A stretch of 64,000 nucleotides of DNA from Planctomycetota bacterium. GTDB taxonomy: Bacteria > Planctomycetota > UBA8108 > UBA1146. The translations under genes and the position numbers were made by a program. The notes beneath the pieces are model-generated. The model searched no databases, had not been told where the DNA came from, and was given only the letters and a program-made list of their open reading frames with translations. Below are positions 62,630-64,000 of the stretch, one piece after another. The DNA lies in the NCBI GenBank assembly GCA_014240375.1, contig JAAZXB010000014.1:1-64000 (forward strand). Direction: 5' to 3'. Each line of letters begins with the position of its first letter. Within the stretch, counting starts at the first letter, position 1.

Positions 62630-62668
62630 GGTGGATAAGTCGAAATATAGCGACCAACATGTGGATAA
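62630..62668 (-). promoter_or_regulatory. pair of DnaA-box-like sites
   Basis: TGTGGATAA at 62660-62668 is a perfect reverse complement of the consensus DnaA box TTATCCACA; GGTGGATAA at 62630-62638 differs by one base and has the same orientation. They sit in the gap between xer and the small ORF at 62716. Confidence 0.3.
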
Positions 62669-62715
62669 CCATGGGAGAAGTAGTGCTGGATCGTCCGGAA
62701 TGAGCGGGGTCCTGC

Positions 62716-62970
62716 TTATCTGAGAATCCCGTGGCGACGACTGAGCAGTTCCCTCACGATGGCGCGGAAGTGATCCTGGGTCAGCTCTTCCTCATCGATA
62801 TGAGCGGCGGCGTCGAGGGTCGAGGGGGAATCGCTTCCCATCGTCATCAACTGCTCCAGCAGCGACGGCAAGTCGGTACCATCGTAGAGGATGCAATGTT
62901 CTTCATCGTTGCTGACTACCATCAAGGATCGCTCGTCGGGGTGAGTGAGAGGAGAGTTCGGAATCATCAT
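62716..62970 (-). CDS. short hypothetical protein
   Basis: An 84-residue acidic ORF: EERSL-type start, VVSNDEEHCILYDGTDLPSLLEQLM in the middle, and a helical end DHFRAIVRELLSRRHGILR. No family recognised and no signal peptide. AGAGA before the ATG is a weak ribosome site. Composition looks genuine. It is divergent from the chorismate-enzyme gene. Confidence 0.55.
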   Translation of the reverse strand: MMIPNSPLTHPDERSLMVVSNDEEHCILYDGTDLPSLLEQLMTMGSDSPSTLDAAAHIDEEELTQDHFRAIVRELLSRRHGILR

Positions 62971-63145
62971 GGTCTCTTTCTTCTGTACAGATCTTGGTCA
63001 GGTCTAACTTTCTCTTCCCACAGGGAAGCGCGGGAAGCGCGGGAAGCGAAGCCGCAAGGCGGCTCCCTCGGGTCGTCGGTCATGACTCATCTTTCGGCAG
63101 ATGGAGCGAAATTCTGCAGCACAATTTCGCGATGAATCGAGTCCG

Positions 63146-64000
63146 ATGAGCCCAAACGTAGCTTCTCACCCCTTCCACGCAGCACCTCGAATCGAGGCTT
63201 TGGGCCCTGTCGAGGTCGAGAGCCTGCTCGCTGCGATCGGTCCGGGGCAGCCCGGCTTTTTGCTGGAGAGCGGTCTCGACGTGGCGGGAACGGGCCGCTG
63301 GCACATCGCCGGGGTCGATCCCATCGGCTCCTTCGAGGCGAGTCGAGATCGGTGGCAGGTCCGCACTGCCGACGGGGTGATCGATTGCGGCCGTGGAGAT
63401 CCACTCGAGCAGCTGGATCGGTGGTGGAAACAGTGGGCCACGAAGGATCCTGCAGGGGTCGAGTCGCTCCCCTTCGTCGGCGGTGCGGTCGGCTGGATCG
63501 GTTATGAGGCGGCCGATCCTTTTCTGGGATTGCCCCCACGGCAGACTCCCACGGGAGCCATCGGCTCCTTGCTCGATGGGGTCCCCGACCTCTGCTGGCA
63601 GCTGTACGACGAGGTGGTGCTGATCGATGCCATCGAGCAGCAAGGCTGGTCGGTTCATCGAGGTCGAGCGGGGTGGCAGGATCGACAGTGGTGGCGCCGC
63701 TCCGGGAGCACCTCCAGCGATGCCAGCGACTCGATCTCGTCGTCACCGGTGAGAATCGTCGAATCCTCTCTCACCGACGCTCAATACCTCGAGGCTGTGA
63801 CGGAGATTCGTCATGGAATCGGCCTTGGAGAAGTCTACGAGGTCAATCTGGCTCGTGGCTGGATCGTCGATCCGGTCCCCTCGCCGGTCGCCCTCCACCG
63901 GCTCTGGCGTGAGGCGCAACCGGTGCCCTACGGAGCGATGATCCAGGGTGATCCCTTCTCGGTGGTGTCCGCTTCACCGGAACAATTTCTCTCGAGAAGG
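63146..64000 (+). CDS. chorismate-binding enzyme, PabB/TrpE-type component I (5' part)
   Basis: The first 285 residues of a chorismate-using enzyme; the gene runs past the window. It shows the N-terminal domain (GFLLESGLDVAGTGRWHIAGVDPIGSFEA, LPFVGGAVGWIGYEAADPFL) and the start of the chorismate-binding domain (LTDAQYLEAVTEIRHGIGLGEVYEVNLARGW, SASPEQFLSR). The order resembles aminodeoxychorismate synthase component I (PabB, for folate) more than anthranilate synthase, but both share this fold; the C-terminal part that tells them apart is missing. The ATG at 63146 has no clear ribosome site; a five-codon frame overlaps it by 4 bp (63132-63149). Upstream 62971-63145 holds only a short GCGGGAA repeat near 63027. 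Confidence 0.85.
   Translation, partial: MSPNVASHPFHAAPRIEALGPVEVESLLAAIGPGQPGFLLESGLDVAGTGRWHIAGVDPIGSFEASRDRWQVRTADGVIDCGRGDPLEQLDRWWKQWATKDPAGVESLPFVGGAVGWIGYEAADPFLGLPPRQTPTGAIGSLLDGVPDLCWQLYDEVVLIDAIEQQGWSVHRGRAGWQDRQWWRRSGSTSSDASDSISSSPVRIVESSLTDAQYLEAVTEIRHGIGLGEVYEVNLARGWIVDPVPSPVALHRLWREAQPVPYGAMIQGDPFSVVSASPEQFLSRR

Noticed and set aside
62731-63135. A 134-codon plus-strand ORF
   Set aside because: Antisense to the small ORF at 62716 and without a ribosome site; its last part is repeat-derived.
63132-63149. Five-codon leader peptide before the chorismate-enzyme gene
   Set aside because: It has no run of regulatory codons such as Trp and no attenuator hairpin; it is a chance overlap.

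Overview
The window reads as a high-GC Gram-negative bacterium, most probably a planctomycete (Planctomycetota) of a poorly characterised lineage. The main evidence is three large secreted proteins at 54466-61199 that end in paired dockerin-like repeats (a D-x-N-x-D-G loop followed by NIADAVYLLNALFVPG-like text), an arrangement I know mainly from planctomycetes. lpxA and a gmhA/gmhB pair point to a lipid A-type outer membrane with heptose. Start codons are often TTG or GTG with a clear AGGAGG-type ribosome site, and intergenic regions hold many short tandem repeats with units of 7-17 bp.

Layout. 1-4006: two ABC exporters of the NHLP/NHLM microcin type. 4393-7716: homocysteine S-methyltransferase-like enzyme, an acyltransferase/aminotransferase fusion, and a GNAT enzyme. 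7829-9856: three tandem AIM24-family genes. 10056-12258: a cNMP-binding/haem-oxygenase-fold fusion, then an Nfu-type scaffold overlapping a Rieske ferredoxin. 12374-15036: an Asp-tract lipoprotein, an alpha/alpha-toroid protein and a Cys-rich mini-lipoprotein. 15279-18822 (minus): GHL10 glycosidase-like lipoprotein, lipid kinase, metallo-hydrolase, KDPG aldolase. 18919-23198: membrane protein, HEAT/vWA protein, PilZ protein. 23207-26128 (minus): nitroreductase, thiolase, TraB-like protein. 26129-28357: lexA inside a repeat-rich stretch. 28358-39839: PcnB-like nucleotidyltransferase, barrel-like lipoprotein, MATE pump, M14 peptidase, HTH regulator, pgi and an aminotransferase. 40382-48651: TIM-barrel protein, gmhA-gmhB-chaN operon, YqaA-like protein, thiE, purM, dapF. 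48789-54450: lipoprotein, lpxA, a SenB-like glycosyltransferase, an MFS permease and a probable selenoprotein. 54466-61199 (minus): three surface/secreted proteins. 61396-64000: tRNA-Thr, xer recombinase, a small ORF and the start of a chorismate-binding enzyme (pabB/trpE type).

The strongest new observation is the gene at 53539-54450. It encodes a secreted thioredoxin-fold protein whose frame is interrupted once, by a TGA at exactly the position of the first redox cysteine, giving Sec-x-x-Cys. A hairpin with a GGUC apical loop lies 18-42 nt downstream, at the spacing expected of a bacterial SECIS. A SenB-type (selenosugar synthase family) glycosyltransferase lies about 2 kb upstream, which hints at wider selenium use. 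Other points of interest are the NHLP exporter pair, the acyltransferase-aminotransferase fusion, the ChaN-hydrolase-like fusion, the repeat cluster around lexA, and a hairpin that would mask the ribosome site of an HTH regulator.

Everything here was read by eye. No database search or folding program was run, so family names rest on recognised motifs, and several start codons are choices between alternatives.
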